Origin: Penelope pileata
Taxonomy: Eukaryota > Chordata > Aves > Galliformes > Cracidae
Direction of reading: 5' to 3'
DNA length: 64,000 bases
Assembly: GCA_013396635.1 (NCBI GenBank)
Contig: WBMW01000583.1
Coordinates: 62,001 to 126,000 of the forward strand
Below the pieces are notes generated by a model. It was not told the DNA's origin. It made no database searches and saw only the letters and a program-made list of their open reading frames with translations. This document shows, one piece after another, positions 35,288-46,144 of the stretch (positions are counted from its first letter, which is position 1; each line of letters opens with the position of its first letter). A program made the translations under genes and the position numbers.

Positions 35288-35357
35288 CGGTTCACCAAGA
35301 GAGTGAGGGAGTAGTCAAATGAACTGGTCCGAGCACCAAAATGCAAAGGTTTTTATA
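35288..35357 (-). promoter_or_regulatory. TATA box and exon 1 of the 132-residue gene
   Basis: Minus strand TATAAAA at 35357-35351, then exon 1 ending GGTGAACCG|GTAAGTC at 35288. The intron to 34334 is about 950 bases. Confidence 0.82.
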
Positions 35358-38300
35358 TGGTGTGCGTGGCGTCATCTCCGGAAACGACGGAGCCCAGGGG
35401 TATGGACACATGACCACTAACAACCCCATAGGCTCCACCTGTACATGCTTTACATATTTGTTTACAGCCTAATTTTTGATGGAAACCTTCTTCCAGGCAA
35501 AACATGTGATCTCAGCAAATCCTGCTTCCACCTTATGCTCCAGTCATGCGGTTCCCAATGGGAGTGATACAGTAATTGAAAAAAAATCAGGTAGGTACTA
35601 GATTAATTGCTCTTCCAAAAAGATTTAATATGCCTGGATATTTTCGTCCTCTTTTTTCCCATAAATATATGGATGATACCTTAGGTTTTTTCAATGCAGT
35701 GAGAACAGACGGCTATTACTAGGGAAGAGGGGCAATTAATTTGATTTTGTATGAGAAATATCGTGTCCTAATTCTCATGGTAGGAGAGAGCTAATCCTAC
35801 AGTGTGCCATCAAGGCTTCCACAATATATTGAGGTCTTTGTTTCTCTGGCACCTTTTTGACCACTAAACACACCCAGCCCATTCCTGCCCACTGCCACCC
35901 TATTAGCAACATCCATGCTTGGCAATGCCAATGGGGACACAGCTCCAGTTACCCTGGGGGCCTCTTCAAGCTGTTTAGGGCAAAGCAAAGGGGGACACCA
36001 CTTACAAAAATGCTGAATGGGCAGAAAAAACCCAACAACCCATTCAGCATGAGCAGTGCATCCTGTTTATTCTGGACACGAGGATCCTGCTGGAGAATGA
36101 CGTGCTCCAGCCCCGATTCCTTCCCGATATTTCCATGGGGAAATGGAGTTCCTGTCCTGAGCCCATGTGAGTGGATTTGCATTGCTCCTGACGTCCTCCC
36201 AGCAGCATCTCGTGCTTTGTTCATTCTTTCCACTCTTCCTTTGCAGCAGGGACGTGGTGCATCGCATGCATTTTTTCCCCTGGACTTGTACTACTGCACC
36301 AGCAGCTTTTGTAGACGGAAAGAAGGGATAGGGACTTGCACGGCGTGGTTTGCTCGTGTTAGACATCTGCTTCAGGGCGAGGAGAGAGAACCATCAAACC
36401 GACCCCACAGACTGTAAAACACACAAACTAGCTGAGATTCAGGTGGTCAGGTGGAAGAACATCTCCTCATCTCCTCCTCCTGGCACTAACCCTCCTGCAG
36501 GATGCTCTGCCAGCACCTTGAGGTCCCCTCTCAGCAGCTGCCACCAGCATGGGGAGTTTCTCTAGGGCTGGTTTGTTCTGTTCTCCGTGCTTCCCCAGGG
36601 CTCCAGGCTCAACTTCTGAAACCAGTGGTGAGGACCGGTCTTACATCTCCCATTTTATAGTGGGTTGTTGTATACCCTATTGTTATGTTTGATTAGCAAG
36701 AATTTGTAACGACTTCTAGGCGAAATAGATGTTTTAGGAGATATAAATTGATCTGCATTTGTAATAGGTGGGAACAGCGGAGTGTTGGATTATTAGTTTC
36801 AATTAGCACTTATTTGTGGATCTCTCTTATATTTATGAGCAATTTGGCCACTTGGCATTAAGTCACGCTAAGTTTGGTGAGTCAGGGCTGCATGACAGCG
36901 TCCATTCGTGGCCATTTTGGTTGCACTGCTTTGGGCTGTTCAGCTAGTGAGACAAAACTATTTCAGAGGCTCCTGAAGACTTTAAAAACAGGACACCTGT
37001 GGATTTCTTTGCATCCTTTCCTTTACCCCCTAAGTGAGATTTCTTCCCATTGCATCTAGCACTGGTTGGCATCAGGGATTTCATACAACGCTGGAAGAAG
37101 TTTTGCATATGTGCAGCATCACCACGTTTTGGTGAACAAAGCATTTTCATACAAACTAATGCTTCTCCCCTTATTCTTAGCATGGCAAGGCCTTCCCAGC
37201 ACACTCTCTGGCACTTGATTGCAATTAAATCTTCAAGTCCAGGGCTTCATTACACCCGACTTTCCCCTCTCATCGCTCCCTACCACAGTGGGAGGTGCTC
37301 AGAATCAGGGCAGCTTCCCATGGCCATCGCTGGGCTTTGGAAATCCTCGCATAGCTGAGATGCCAGCAGGCTGAGCACAGTGCAATTAGCATCACATGAA
37401 AACAAGTGCCTTGTCTCATCGGTGCCCCAGGGACTGTTTGATCAAGTAATTAGATCGTTACTTCTGGGCCGAGAGGAACCCCAATCCGGTGCTATCCGCC
37501 TCTTTTCCTGTTTACCCAGGAAGGTGAGTGCTCAGTGAAGAATGATAAGTGAGCATCTGAGTGCAATTAGATCAGAAAAAGAGGAACTGGCTGTGATTGC
37601 TGTAAAAAAACCCTCATCTGTTTTATCTGACTGTTGTGGATATTTGCTGTGATTTTCCAGCACTTTCAAATGGGAATCTGGTGTTCCTTTGCTAAATAAA
37701 GCAGCGTCCTGATCCCCGAGGAACATATGTTAGAGCTCAGAGCATATTGCCTGGCAGAGCAGAAACTGCATTTGTTCGTGGTGAATTGCAATTTTCTCCC
37801 AAACTGATATAAAAGTCTCATAGACATGGCGTAAACTTTCAGCTGTTCGGGGAAGAAGAATCTCTGCCCCTCTTCCTATGGCACAGCTGTGTGATGCCCA
37901 CCCAAAAATGAGGTGTCTGCTCTGCTGTAACAGTCTCAGCCTTTTAAAATCTGAATTTCCAAGTTCAGAGGAGGGATTAAAGATAATGGAAGACTCACAT
38001 CATCAGAAGGATGTGGTAGAGAAGGAGTCTGAGGAACAATCTGAATGTTGTTTTTTCCACCTACAGGAGAGTGTTCCATTGGATTTGGAAGGAAGAACAA
38101 AGCGCTTTCCCAGCGAGTTCTAGAGGAGCCTTGGAGCCAAACCAGACTCCAGAGGGGTGACTGGGCAGCCTCAATGACTTTGCTCAGGCACGAGGGCAGC
38201 GTGATTTGCACGAGGCCAGACCTTCCCCATGTCCAATGCCACGTCCCCAGTTACGACCGAGCTCGTCCCACCATTGGTCCAGCTCCTCTCCCAGGTGGTG

Positions 38301-39093
38301 CTAATTGCAGCTTAGTCACCAGCCTCACGCCCTGGAGCATCTTTAAGAGCAGCCAGTGGGCACCTGGAGACAGAGATGCGCCCACGCGGCTGCTTCAGCA
38401 GTTGGGCTGCCCCATCCCTCCCTTCTGCAGCTGCTGCTGAAGCCCACTGCAGCGTCTGCACTCAGGGAACTGCTCTGCACAAGCAGCTGTGGGGCTTTGA
38501 GTCCTTGGGGGTGTTGCTTATTCATGGACTTTGCACATAGATCTGGTGCTAAGGGTGAATACCTGGACCCTTTTCAATAAATGCTCATGGAGAGCTATGG
38601 AAATTGCCCAGGACACCCTGCTCATGCTAACAGCGTTTCTGCAGAACTCAGTGCTGCTGTGCCTAGCTGATGAGATCTGCCCAACCACCAGCACAGAGAA
38701 GGAAACACAAGTGGATTGTGAGGCAGGACCCCCTGCACACAGGTGATGGACAAGTAGTCTCCCAGCCCTGCTTGGCTTCCCCTCATTAATGGCTCATTTG
38801 CCCATTGCTCGTTAGGGAATGCTTAGCTTCTGCCTCTGGGACACGAGCACAGCCCTGAGCTCCCCCACTTGAGCACATTTCCTTGAGACATACAGCAGCC
38901 CCTTTCCCAGCATCTGGGGAACCCCAGCTGAGTCCCTGGATGCTGCCTTAGACTTTGCCATGCACTCCAACAGGAGCTGCCCCTCTGCTGAAACCCTTTA
39001 GGGAGAAATTAAAGGGAGGAGGTGTGAGCCTGGGAGAGTGCAAAAGGGAAGGAGAGCTTGTAGACAGTTGGTGCCAAGATCAAGATCAAGTGT
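35358..39093. other. intergenic, no supported gene
   Basis: An isolated TATA-like GATATAAAAGTC at about 37,807 (plus) has no GTAAGT-type donor about 65 bases on and no EDC exon behind it. The two overlapping frames at 35.9-36.4 kb look like chance frames. Confidence 0.5.
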
Positions 39094-39099
39094 TTTATT
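39094..39099 (-). terminator. poly(A) signal of the DPCC-repeat gene
   Basis: Minus strand AATAAA (in AACAATAAAACAC), about 370 bases past the stop codon. Confidence 0.7.
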
Positions 39100-39465
39100 G
39101 TTTCATACAAGAAAAGGAGATGGTGGCGAGGAGGAACAAACAGGGAAATTCCTCCAGCCACATCAGTGCGGAAAAGAGTTACAGAATCCCTCGCCCAGGC
39201 AATAGTCCTGGGGGCACAAAATCGATTGGTTACATGTTACAAGGAAAGGCATTGCGCTTTAGATACATATATTAGAAATGATGCAGAATGCAAGGAAACC
39301 GTGTGAGGAGCTGCCCTTCTTAGGACGGGCAGGGCACTAGGAAAGCCGAGACGTGAGGAGGACATCGGGTCTGCAAACCATTTTCATTCTGTAGCTGCTG
39401 GGGGCTGCACTGGGCAGAGAGGACCCCTGGCAGCTCCCACCATGGGACCCCCCTCAAGGAGCCGT

Positions 39466-41192
39466 TCACTTGCGGCAGCAGATGTCGGCACAGGTGATGG
39501 AGTAGTGCCGGCCGCAGATGCTGGCACACAGCGGGGTGGGCTGAGCAAAGCAGGCAGGGACACAGGGATCCACGCAGGTGGAGGTGCACCGGGTCACATC
39601 CTGACAGCAGGGGTCCACGCACGTGGTGGTGCACTGGGTCGCATCCTGGCAGCAGGGATCTGCACAGCTGGTGGTGCACTGGGTCGCGCCCTGGCAGCAG
39701 GGATCCACGCACGTGGTGGTGCACTTGGTCACCTCCTTGCAGCAGGGATCCACGCATGTAGTGGTGCACTTGGTCACCTCCTTGCAGCAAGGATCCTCAC
39801 ACGTGGTGGTGCACTTGGTCACCTCCTTGCAGCATGGATCCACGCACGTGGTGGTGCACCTGGTCGCCTCCTTGCAGCAGGGATCCACACATTTGGTGGT
39901 GCACCTGGTCACCTCCCTGCAGCATGGATCCACACACGTGGTGGTGCACCTGGTCACCTCCCTGCAGCAGGGATCCACGCATCTGGTTTTGCACCGGGTC
40001 ACCTCTCTACAGCACGGATCAACACACCTGGCCACTCTACCACAGCATGGTTCCACGCACTTGGTGGTGCATCTGGTGACAGCTCCACAGCAGGGATCCA
40101 CGCATCTGGTGGTGCACTTGGTCACTCTGCCACGGCAGGGGTCCACACACTTAGTGGTGCATCTGGTGACAGCTCTGCAGCACGGATCCACGCATTTGGT
40201 GGGGCACTTGGACACTCTGCCGCAGCACGGATCCACGCACGTGGTGGTGCACCTGGTCACCTCCTTGCAGCAGGGGTCCACACATCTGGTGGTGGTGCAC
40301 CTGTTCACATCCTGACAGCAGGGATCCACACATTTGGTGGTGGTGCAGCTGGTCACATCCTGACAGCAGGGGTCCACACATCTGGTGGTGNNNNNNNNNN
40401 NNNNNNNNNNNNNNNNNNNNNNNNNNNNNNNNNNNNNNNNNNNNNNNNNNNNNNNNNNNNNNNNNNNNNNNNNNNNNNNNNNNNNNNNNNNNNNNNNNNN
40501 NNNNNNNNNNNNNNNNNNNNNNNNNNNNNNNNNNNNNNNNNNNNNNNNNNNNNNNNNNNNNNNNNNNNNNNNNNNNNNNNTTTGGTCACCTCCTGGCAAC
40601 AGGGATCCACACACGTGGTGGTAGTGCACCTGGTCACATCCTGACAGCAGGGATCCACACACGTCGTGGTGCATTTGGTGACATCCTGACAGCAGGGATC
40701 AACACATGTGGTGGTACATTTGGTCACTTCCTTGCAACAGGGATCTACGCATCTGGTGGTGGTGCACTGGGTCGCGTCTTGACAGCAGGGATCCACACAT
40801 CTGGTGGTGCTGCACTGGGTCTCATCCTGACAGCAGGAATCCACGCACCTGCTGGTGCTGCACTCGGTCACCTTGCAGCAGCAGGGATCCACGCACCTGG
40901 TGGTGCCGCACTGGGTTGCATCCTGGCAGCAGGGATCCACACATGGGGAGAACGCAAGGCAGTAGGGATCCAGGGCAATCTGCCTCACGCCGCAGCCACC
41001 CAGGTTCAGGTACGTGGTGGTGCCCTGAGGAACCCTGGCGTAGTAGCAGGGTTCTGTGCATGAGGTCAGGCATGGGATGCTGCAGACGGAGCTGCAGGGT
41101 TCCGCGCTCCTGCTCACGGGCAAATTCCTCACCAAGACGACGTGAGGGGGGAGGCAGGGCTGTCCACGCTGGCAGTCATTCTGGCGAAGCAT
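39466..41192 (-). CDS. EDDM: DPCC-repeat Cys-rich EDC protein (EDDM-like), broken by an assembly gap
   Basis: One gene split by 190 N. The 5' part (41192 to 40581, 204 codons) starts MLRQNDCQRGQPCLPPH and has a non-repetitive head with SRSAEPCSSVCSIPC and TTTYLNLGG. Repeats of about 15 residues then begin: CVDPCCQDVTRCTTT with variants. Eight units are visible before the gap and about 19 after it. The end is non-repetitive, CGRHYSITCADICCRK. Each unit carries four Cys, about 27%. The two halves are in different frames as printed, which reflects the arbitrary gap length and not a mutation. Repeated DPCC motifs match the avian EDC gene named for them (EDDM, from memory). A structural, disulfide-linked role in feather or other hard epidermis is inferred. 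Confidence 0.88.
39545..40955 (-). repeat. tandem 45-48 base units encoding CVDPCC repeats
   Basis: About 27 visible units, mostly 45 bases, some 48 where an extra Arg, Lys or Thr precedes the next Cys. GGATCC recurs in most units (RC of the codons for DP and neighbours). All unit lengths are multiples of three. Confidence 0.92.
40391..40580. other. 190-base assembly gap inside the repeat array
   Basis: A run of 190 N. Flanking codons show the missing length must be 2 modulo 3 to keep the frame; 190 is 1 modulo 3, so the printed length is wrong. Confidence 0.95.
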
Positions 41193-41943
41193 CGTTGAGG
41201 GAGGGGGAAGGTCAGAAAGAAGGAGAGGGATACCCTGGGTGGAAACAGAGGCACTCAGCTGTCACAAGGCTGCTCACCGTCCCTGTGTCCCCAGCACCCC
41301 TTGCAGCAGAGTACAGAACAATACGTTGGGAAAACAAAGTGAAATCCCCAGCCAGGCACTAACTCCACATGAAAGCATCTTGGACAAGGCTGTGGCTGCT
41401 CACTGCACGTACATCTCAAAGTGCTCCCCGAAACAGGAGCAAAAAATGGTGTCAATGGATGATACTGCAGGGTCTGAGGGCACAGCCTCCTCCTGTCCAC
41501 AGAAGTCCTCAGCTCTTCTCTCCCAGACTTCCTCCCAGGCACGGCTCACCCCGCAGCCTGCAAGGCTCCGCTTCTTATCTTCCCTCCCACTTTTTTGCCT
41601 TTGAAGTCCTTGCCTTGCTTTTGATCCCTCTCAAACCCAATAATTTCCTGGTTAAAACAGGGCTACACTGACTGGGAAAAAGGGAGGTTAGGCCACTCTG
41701 GGGTGCCCCGAGACGCTCCTCGATGGAGAAAACACAGCAATTGCAAAACGAGCAGCAAATAGAGGCTGGAAGAAGGCAGAAGGAACATTTCCCCTTAGCT
41801 CAGCTGCTTGGCAAGTGCCATATACAAATCTCACTGAGCAGAAGCACTTGTAACTCTTCTAACTTGCTTCTGCAGATAATATTCAAAAGTTCAGAACAGC
41901 CCCAACCTTTACGTTGCTTCCCAGCATGCCAGGAGAGACTTAC

Positions 41944-42016
41944 CCAATTCACCACCAGGAACGAGCAAACGAAACCAAAATGGCTTGAGAACCCCTCCAA
42001 TATGAACCCTTTTATA
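41944..42016 (-). promoter_or_regulatory. TATA box and exon 1 of the DPCC-repeat gene
   Basis: Minus strand TATAAAAGGG with core at 42016-42010, then exon 1 ending GGTGAATTGG|GTAAGTC at 41944. The best acceptor is CTGTTTCCACCCAG at 41235, about 44 bases before the ATG, giving an intron of about 710 bases. Confidence 0.78.
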
Positions 42017-43950
42017 CGATTTCAGTGTCTGTGTCTCCGGAAGTGAGACACCTCAGGGGTATGAAAAAAAAATTTTTAATAATCCAGACTTGCTCCACCG
42101 CCAATCCTTAAATTACTCGCTTACATTATAATTTTTAATGAAACCCTGCCACTGAGGTGCTACATGCGACACTATGACAGCTGCCTGCAAGCCTGAATTC
42201 CTGATCCACGTATTTTGTCTGGGGGGTGGGGAGCAAAGAATTGGTGATACAGCCTGGAAACAATCCCCCTTGGGATTAAACTCATATTTTGATAAATGTT
42301 ACGTTGCTACGTTTTCTTGCACCTTCCTCTGTGACACCGTACAGACCGGAGCTGTAGGGGGGACAGCACTATTCTGTGCAAAATTCCGTGTTTTTGCTCC
42401 TACACATCACTCCTACCAAAAACTGGGGTCTTCCCTGAGTCCCTTTGTCCCTGATCCCCAGGTCCTTCAGCCTCCCCCTACTTCCAGCCCACTGGTGGGC
42501 CGCCCTGGTGGATTCACTCCAGTTTCTTGGAGACTTTGCAATGTGACCCCCAAACTGGACCCCAGCTGTGGGCTCATAGCATCTCTGCTCTTCAACCAAA
42601 GGCAACATTCCAGCCAATTAAAAAGGTGCTATGGTTTTGGCAGTAAGGCAGCCAGGGGAGACTTCAGTCTGTGCTAAAGCCTTTAATGTCACTGAGGTTC
42701 CTTCCAGGACAGCCCATCCCTTGGCAGTGACAGGGATGAGGACCCACCTGCCCCTGACCTCAGTGCCCACGTTGGTGCCACTTTGGGCTTTGCTGTGCTC
42801 ATATCTATGGTACATCCAGCTAAACCAAGACCAAGATGTGCCCTTCATAGAGTACAACAAACCATGCAGGACCACAGCACGGCCATGTTCTGCCTGCTGC
42901 AATTGCAATCAAGCAAAGATGCTCTCATCTGAAATCCCCTCATTATAAGAAAGGAGAGCCAACGAGTGCATTGCCTCCAAGAGATCAAAGATTCTGAGAC
43001 TTCCCTCTGTGCTCCCAGCTGGCCTTAAGACACCTGTGACACAAACACCAAACCAGTATTACTTGCATGCAGACAAGGCCATACATCATCTGGAGATGAA
43101 GGAGTGCTCCTGTGTCTGCGCTCTGTCCTCCCTTCTGATGTGTGTTCACGCTGCTGAGCATGGTGATGGCCCCGTGTAGTGGCTTTTGGTTACTTAAATT
43201 GAAATAAATTCAGGACGCGTGACCACTTGGGTCGGCGGTATTCTGCCAACCACAGTGATTTGAATTTGGCGTAATTGAACTGACTTTGGTAAACCAGTGG
43301 GCTGAAGGAGAAAGGTGGTGGTCACTGCTCCTGTCAACCGTCTGCTTTGCAGAGGTGCAACTGCACGAGGGTGAAGGCAACGTCCTGGTGGTGGAATACT
43401 GCTCTGTGATCCAAGTCAGAGCTCCAGGAGTAAACGCAAAACATCACGAGACCAGTGATGATATAAGAGTTTCCATAAACACGTCAGGACCCTACAGCCA
43501 GCAGCACTACATCCAAACAGGACAAGGGCAGGGTCAGACGTGGCTAAAAATAAAGGAATCCCCCACATCCCACATCCCATCCAGGCTCTAATGGCCCGCA
43601 ATGATGTGTTGGGCTGGAGGATGTTTTACCATCACAGAAACACCGAGCGGTGACGGGCCGAGAATCCATTCATTTCCCAAATTCTTCCGTGACGTCAGCC
43701 CTGCTGGAAGGCCACGTGAAGTCGCAAGCCATCTTGGCTCACTCGAGGTTATGCTGCAGCTATGGAAATAGCCGGTTTCCATTAAAAATAATTAGTCAAA
43801 TAATCCATCAGAGGGCAGAGGCGGAGCAGGTCCGTGTTGGGAAGGCTGCTTGTCTGTGTGCCTGGGGCACCGCGTCTCCGGGCTCCAGAATGCACAGAGC
43901 AGGTCCCAGGCTGAGGCTGCTCAGCATCTCCACGCGCTGATACGGAGCTG
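42017..43950. other. intergenic, between two divergent Cys-rich genes
   Basis: The DPCC gene (minus) and the Cys/Pro gene (plus) diverge from this segment, so it may hold shared control sequence. No further gene is supported. Confidence 0.5.
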
Positions 43951-43957
43951 GGTGAGT
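43951..43957 (+). promoter_or_regulatory. possible exon 1 donor of the Cys/Pro-rich gene
   Basis: CGGAGCTGG|GTGAGTATC closely resembles the exon 1 donor of the Gln/Cys-repeat gene and lies 0.8 kb before the coding exon. Unlike the others, no TATA box is seen 60-70 bases upstream. A second strong donor, GTCCCAG|GTAAGAG, lies at about 44,247. Confidence 0.4.
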
Positions 43958-44749
43958 ATCCTCCAAATTTACAGATCTAAGCCCACTGCTGGCATAAAGC
44001 TTTGCTGAGACAGGTGGGTGCTACCAAGTGCACGAGGAAAATTGCTTATTAGCTGTTGCATCTCAATGGTGATAAGAGTTTGAGAGTAATTGTCTTCTCT
44101 CATTGCCATAATTCCCATGGATGCTCTGCAAAATGCTTCCTGGTGTCCCAGTGCTGGATTTAGAGGTGGGAGCTGAAACTGCTGCACACGTGGCTGTCGT
44201 GTAAGGGGTGAAGTGAGCACAGCATCACACACAGACAAGGTCCCAGGTAAGAGCCCCATGGGAAACTTGGGCAGAAACATCCTTGCTTGATCCTGCTGAG
44301 CCTGCTGCTGCCTTCAGCAGTGGGGAAGGCAGAATGGAGACGGCTGCCCGAGGTTGGTGTTCTGCAAGGGAGTTACAGGGTGAGGAGAAAATGCCTGGAA
44401 AAGAGAGGGGAATAGCACGGAGTGCACAGCTCTGCTGGAAATGTTAATTAAATCCATCGCTATCTGTGCAAGGAAATGCTGCTAGGGTGAAATTATTTGG
44501 CTGAAAGCTGATGTTAAATTGAGAAGTTGAGTTTGGTAGAGAATCCAGTACGAAGCCAGTATCTTTTGATAAGGAATGCTTGCAGACTTTGAAATAACAA
44601 CCGTGCAATTTCCCCTCTATTCCTTATGTCATGCCCAAATCGCGACACGAGCAGCAAGAACCTTCCTGAGGAGCCCCCCAGGAAAGCGACCGCTCAGAAG
44701 CTTTGGGTTGGTGGATACCAAACTGCTCTGCTCCCCTCCAGGAAGGAAG

Positions 44750-45604
44750 ATGTCCGAGGAGTGCAAGCTGCCCTGCCTGCCGCCTCCTGCCTGCACGGGG
44801 ACGGCTGTGCTCGCTGATTCCTGCACCCCGTGCAGTGCCACCGTGGGTCCCGACATCTGCCCCGTGCCCGACATGTGTCCCTGTCCCGAGCAGCCTCCTG
44901 GGACAGACCCATGCCAGCCTGCAGCCTCCTGCCCTGATGCTTGTGGCTCTGCCTGCCCACCTCCTGCTGTCCCCATACCTGGGGACACCTGTGACCCGTG
45001 TACATCCCCGTGTGTCACCGCCTGCGTGTGCCCAGCAGCTGTCCCCTGCGACCTGCAGCAGTGCCAGGCAGAGGCCAGCACCCCGCTGCAGCCCTGCGCC
45101 TCGCCAGCAGCCCCCTGCACCCCTGAGGCAACGGGGACGTGCGTGGAAGCTTTCCCCCATCAGCACATCGTATCACTGGAGCATCCCTGCATCCTCGAAA
45201 CAGCCGGGATCTACGTGGAAACGTGCACGGAGACCTTCCCCCAGGAGCACGCCGTCTCACCGGTGGAGTTTTGCGTCCTCGAGACAGACGGGACCCGCGT
45301 GGAAACCCTTCCCGTGTCACACCCAGCGTCACCCTGCACCATCGAGGTGCTTGAAGGCTGCACGGAGACCCCCACCCTCATCTGCACCGAGGATCCCACT
45401 TGTCCCCAGGGTGTTCCTTGCCCGGAGCACGGCTCGGTTCCATGCGTGGAAGAAAATCAGCACCATGCAGAGCCCCAGAGCCCCACCAAGAGCACGGGCA
45501 GAGCCGCCAGCCCGCGGGCACCGTTCCGCCTCCACACCCGCACCGCTGCCATCGTGGAGCGCTGCCTGGCCCGCTGCCAGGGCTGGCTGCGTGGCAAGAA
45601 GTGA
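44750..45604 (+). CDS. Cys/Pro/Thr-rich EDC protein, 284 residues
   Basis: The ATG follows a CTGCTCCCCTCCAG acceptor by nine bases; the longer frame from 44576 is intronic. It starts MSEECKLPCLPPPACTGT, again the CxxPCLPPP opening of the neighbouring Cys-rich genes. Residues about 25-125 are Cys/Pro-rich (CPVPDMCPCPEQPP, ACVCPAAVPC). Residues about 130-215 hold three diverged units of about 33 residues with the pattern G(T/I)xVE, FP.EH.VS, C(I/V)LET. The last 30 residues are basic and end WLRGKK. No enzyme domain is visible. A cornification role is inferred from composition, exon structure and position. I do not recognise the specific avian EDC name. Confidence 0.86.
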   Translation: MSEECKLPCLPPPACTGTAVLADSCTPCSATVGPDICPVPDMCPCPEQPPGTDPCQPAASCPDACGSACPPPAVPIPGDTCDPCTSPCVTACVCPAAVPCDLQQCQAEASTPLQPCASPAAPCTPEATGTCVEAFPHQHIVSLEHPCILETAGIYVETCTETFPQEHAVSPVEFCVLETDGTRVETLPVSHPASPCTIEVLEGCTETPTLICTEDPTCPQGVPCPEHGSVPCVEENQHHAEPQSPTKSTGRAASPRAPFRLHTRTAAIVERCLARCQGWLRGKK

Positions 45605-45707
45605 GCTCAGCACCGGCTGCAGGAACGAGCTGTCAGCATCACCTCCCCCGGTGAGTCCCCTTCCTTCCTCCCGCCTATCAAGCAAAGAGAAAATTCCTTC
45701 GACGTTA

Positions 45708-45713
45708 AATAAA
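45708..45713 (+). terminator. poly(A) signal of the Cys/Pro-rich gene
   Basis: AATAAA followed directly by an A run, about 105 bases past the stop codon. Confidence 0.65.
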
Positions 45714-46029
45714 AAAAAAAAAATTCAATCATCTGTTAATTACAGCCCTTCTTTTTATTGCCCAATGCGAAGCGCAATAATCGTGGCAAAAGTGCAATGC
45801 GCGTATTAATTGTGTTCGTGGAGACCCATTTCATCATCTTCAGCCTTTTTCCTTCCCACATATAAATAAGTGCTTTCATAATCTGCCTTCAATTCAGTTA
45901 GGATTTTGCCTTTGGGTTTTCTATCCTCTTTTCTAATGGTCTCCTAGATTGAAATTGTTATGAGAATATTGAGAAAAGTAGCTCACAGGCACGATTTTAA
46001 CATAGCTTGAGAAAGGTCCTTTAAGGAGA

Positions 46030-46144
46030 TATAAAATGACAGAAGGCATTTAGGGTGAAGAGCAAACATTGAACAGAAAACTTGCAGAAAACAGCAAGAG
46101 AGGAATAGTGCTGAGAAATGGAAGTTTGGTTGCACAATGTCCAG
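46030..46144 (+). promoter_or_regulatory. orphan TATA box and splice donor
   Basis: TATAAAA at 46030-46036 is followed 108 bases later by ATGTCCAG|GTAAGTCTG. The donor matches the window-wide GTAAGTC type, but the spacing is longer than elsewhere and no coding exon could be paired with it. Confidence 0.3.

Noticed and set aside
37805..37816. GATATAAAAGTC as a promoter
   Set aside because: No GTAAGT-type donor within the distance seen in the other genes and no EDC-like exon downstream.
39442..40674. Long plus-strand frames over the DPCC array (up to 400 codons)
   Set aside because: They are shadows of the 45-base repeats; the minus strand has the TATA box, donor, acceptor and poly(A) signal.
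39545..40955. Regular short repeats resembling a CRISPR array
   Set aside because: Units are contiguous, codon-periodic and translate to CVDPCC; there are no unique spacers, and this is a vertebrate genome.
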